Below, piece after piece: positions 4,807-6,107 of a DNA stretch of 6,107 bases; position 1 is the first letter of the stretch; every line of letters begins with the position of its first letter. Source of the DNA: Phosphoribacter sp964558825 (GTDB taxonomy: Bacteria; Actinomycetota; Actinomycetes; Actinomycetales; Dermatophilaceae). A program made the position numbers and the translations under genes. The notes beneath the pieces were generated by a model. The model was not told the DNA's origin and did not search any database. It was given only the letters and a program-made list of their open reading frames with translations. The DNA is taken from assembly GCA_964558825.1 (NCBI GenBank), contig CAZLGB010000204.1:1-6107 (forward strand), read 5' to 3'.

Positions 4807-5445
4807 CTAGGAGTCGGCCGGAGATTCCGAGCGCTCGGTCTTGGGGAAGCCGCCGAGCCCGCGCCAGGCCAGCTGACCGATGAGCCGCGCGGCCTCGTGC
4901 TGGGCCACCTCGGTGTCGAGGGCCACCCAATGGCGCGCTGCCACCTGGGCCATCCCGGTGAGCGCGACGGCGAGCACGCTGGCGTCCGCGCGGGTGAGGG
5001 CCGAGCCCTCGACGATCGCGTCGGCGAAGGCGTCGGCGCACCGGTGCAGCACCTGGTCGATGCGGGAGGAGACATTGGCGTCGTTGATGAGGTCGCTCTC
5101 GAAGAGCAGCCGGAAGGCCGAGCCCTCGCGGGCGACGAAGTCGAAGTAGGCCGCGACCGTGGCAAAGACCCGGGCCTTGTTGTCCGCGGTGCTCTCCAAA
5201 GCCCCGACGACGGCCGACTCGAGCTCGTCGGCACGCTGGTCGAGCAGCGCGAGATAGAGCTCGAGCTTGCTCGGGAAGTGTTGGTAGAGAACGGGTTTGG
5301 AGACTCCTGCGCGCTCGGCGATGTCGTCCATCGCGGCGGCGTAATAGCCCGACTCGACGAAGGCCGACTGGGCGGCCTCGAGCAACTGGGCGCGGCGGGC
5401 CGACCGCGGCATCCGCTGGCCGCGCGTGCGGGACTCCGTGCTCAC
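4807..5445 (-). CDS. TetR/AcrR family transcriptional regulator
   Basis: 212 residues, the standard TetR length. The N-terminal domain (about 14-60) holds the helix-turn-helix AMDDIAERAGVSKPVLYQHF (38-57), ending in the hallmark YQHFPSK. The remaining alpha-helical part (about 65-200) is the ligand-binding and dimerisation domain. Its ligand cannot be read from sequence. GTG 5445 is preferred because AGGAG lies 8 nt upstream; an internal ATG at 5412 (residue 12) lacks a comparable site. The long open frame further upstream is antisense to the moeZ-like gene. It is divergent from that gene across 141 bp holding a TetR-style palindrome, so autoregulation and control of the neighbour are plausible. 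Downstream, in the same direction, is DUF3107. The pair resembles Rv3208-Rv3208A of M. tuberculosis. Confidence 0.95.
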   Translation of the reverse strand: MSTESRTRGQRMPRSARRAQLLEAAQSAFVESGYYAAAMDDIAERAGVSKPVLYQHFPSKLELYLALLDQRADELESAVVGALESTADNKARVFATVAAYFDFVAREGSAFRLLFESDLINDANVSSRIDQVLHRCADAFADAIVEGSALTRADASVLAVALTGMAQVAARHWVALDTEVAQHEAARLIGQLAWRGLGGFPKTERSESPADS

Positions 5446-5453
5446 CTGCGCCG

Positions 5454-5458
5454 CTCCT
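5454..5458 (-). promoter_or_regulatory. Ribosome binding site of the TetR gene
   Basis: AGGAG on the minus strand, 8 nt before GTG 5445. It supports that start over the internal ATG at 5412. Confidence 0.6.
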
Positions 5459-5534
5459 GGCGGTCCACACCGACGCTCATCGTTGGCCCTCGCTCGCTCG
5501 TTGCACGCCCACTGAACGTGTCCGAGGGTCATGG

Positions 5535-5546
5535 TACTCACGAGTA
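5535..5546. promoter_or_regulatory. Operator-like palindrome TACTC-AC-GAGTA between divergent tetR and moeZ-like genes
   Basis: Perfect 5-bp arms around AC, with a further pairing base one step out (5533 with 5548). It is 89 bp before the TetR start and 40 bp before the moeZ-like start, near where a -35 element for the latter would fall. AT-containing palindromes like this in the divergent promoter of a TetR gene are usually its own operator. Confidence 0.45.
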
Positions 5547-5586
5547 GCCGGGCCGCCCGGGTGCGCGGATGACGTAGCCTGCCGAC

Positions 5587-6107
5587 ATGGTGGAGCCCGC
5601 CGATCCACGGCGCGGCCAGGCCGCGCCCGGCCTCGCCGATGCCCTGGCCCGCACGCGCTATTCGCGCCACCTGCTGCTGCCCGAAATCGGCTCGTCCGGC
5701 CAGGGTCGGCTCGCCGCGGCCCGCGTGCTCGTTGTGGGTGCCGGAGGCCTCGGCTCGCCGACGCTGCTCTATCTCGCTGCCGCCGGCGTCGGCACCATCG
5801 GGATCGTCGACGACGACACCGTCGACCTGTCCAATCTCCAGCGCCAGATCGTCCACACCACCGCGGGAGTCGGTGCCAGCAAGGTCGCCTCGGCCGCGGA
5901 GGCGGTCGCCCGGCTCAACCCGTCGGTCCGGGTCGAGGCGCACCCCCAGCGGCTGACCGCCGAGACGGCGGACGCGCTCGTCGCGGCATACGACCTGGTC
6001 GTCGACGGGGCCGACAACTTCGCGACGCGGTATGCCGTCAACGACGCCTGCGTGCGCGCGGGGGTGCCGCTGGTGTGGGCCTCGGTGCTGCGCTTCGACG
6101 CCCAGGT
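5587..6107 (+). CDS. moeZ: E1-like sulfur-carrier adenylyltransferase, MoeZ/MoeB/ThiF family (N-terminal part, continues past window)
   Basis: The first 173 residues of an enzyme that adenylates the C-terminal glycine of ubiquitin-like sulfur carriers (MoaD, ThiS, CysO) with ATP, for molybdopterin and sulfur-amino-acid synthesis in the cytoplasm. Visible are the family opening RYSRHLLLPEIG (24-35), the nucleotide loop GAGGLGS (51-57), the acidic IVDDDTVDLSNLQRQ (73-87) with N83 and R86, the lysine of ASKV (99), and DGADNFATRY (140-149), whose D143 matches the catalytic Asp of E. coli MoeB by motif. The CxxC zinc pairs and any C-terminal rhodanese domain, which separates MoeZ from MoeB, lie outside, so the symbol rests on context. 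There is no Shine-Dalgarno; TAGCCT (5575-5580) ends 6 nt before the ATG, so a leaderless mRNA is possible. Confidence 0.9.
   Translation, partial: MVEPADPRRGQAAPGLADALARTRYSRHLLLPEIGSSGQGRLAAARVLVVGAGGLGSPTLLYLAAAGVGTIGIVDDDTVDLSNLQRQIVHTTAGVGASKVASAAEAVARLNPSVRVEAHPQRLTAETADALVAAYDLVVDGADNFATRYAVNDACVRAGVPLVWASVLRFDAQ

Noticed and set aside
5446..5943. N-terminal extension of the TetR frame up to ATG 5943
   Set aside because: It would run antisense through the moeZ-like gene. The extension lacks TetR character, and GTG 5445 has an appropriate Shine-Dalgarno.

Overview
This is a high-GC actinobacterial chromosome segment. It has strong G/C third positions, GTG starts and a gene set typical of Actinobacteria. 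Two edge genes and several interior genes match, from memory, the neighbourhood of the Mycobacterium tuberculosis Rv3206c-Rv3211 block: MoeZ/MoeB1, a TetR regulator, a DUF3107 protein, a ferritin-like MiaE_2-type protein and an RhlE-type DEAD-box helicase. Rare-codon habits (TAT-GCC, GCA-TAC) and overall base use suggest a member of the Micrococcales, perhaps Intrasporangiaceae-like, but that placement is only a guess.

Layout, left to right. At 1-1045 (minus) lies the N-terminal part of a DEAD-box RNA helicase whose C-terminus leaves the window. The 178 bp before it hold three copies of the palindrome CCGATCGG, a hairpin, a repeat remnant and a possible 42-codon leader ORF whose stop overlaps the helicase start. 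At 1224-3108 (minus) lies an 8-bp-overlapping pair: an ECF sigma factor followed by a single-pass membrane protein with a DUF4232-like extracytoplasmic part, probably its partner or anti-sigma factor. At 3245-3925 (plus) is a ferritin-like protein with what looks like a leaderless promoter. A perfect 16-bp hairpin at 3995-4030 separates it from the convergent GlsB/YeaQ-family small membrane protein (4049-4315, minus). Then come DUF3107 (4451-4675, minus) and a TetR regulator (4807-5445, minus). MoeZ/ThiF-family E1-like adenylyltransferase starts divergently at 5587 and runs off the right edge.

How the parts fit. The TetR and MoeZ genes share a 141-bp divergent promoter region with an operator-like palindrome. 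The sigma/membrane-protein pair forms a regulatory cassette lying inside the otherwise conserved block. MoeZ belongs to sulfur-carrier activation, the helicase to RNA metabolism, and the ferritin-like protein to a family named after a tRNA hydroxylase.

The least expected signal is non-coding. A ~24-nt palindromic element built on GTATGCCG...CGGCATAC occurs twice, and once more in half-degraded form, always between the recognised genes. Its core heptamer GTATGCC is strongly over-represented across the whole window, including inside genes. No tRNA, rRNA, CRISPR array or insertion sequence was seen, and no gene-free stretch exceeds 300 bp.
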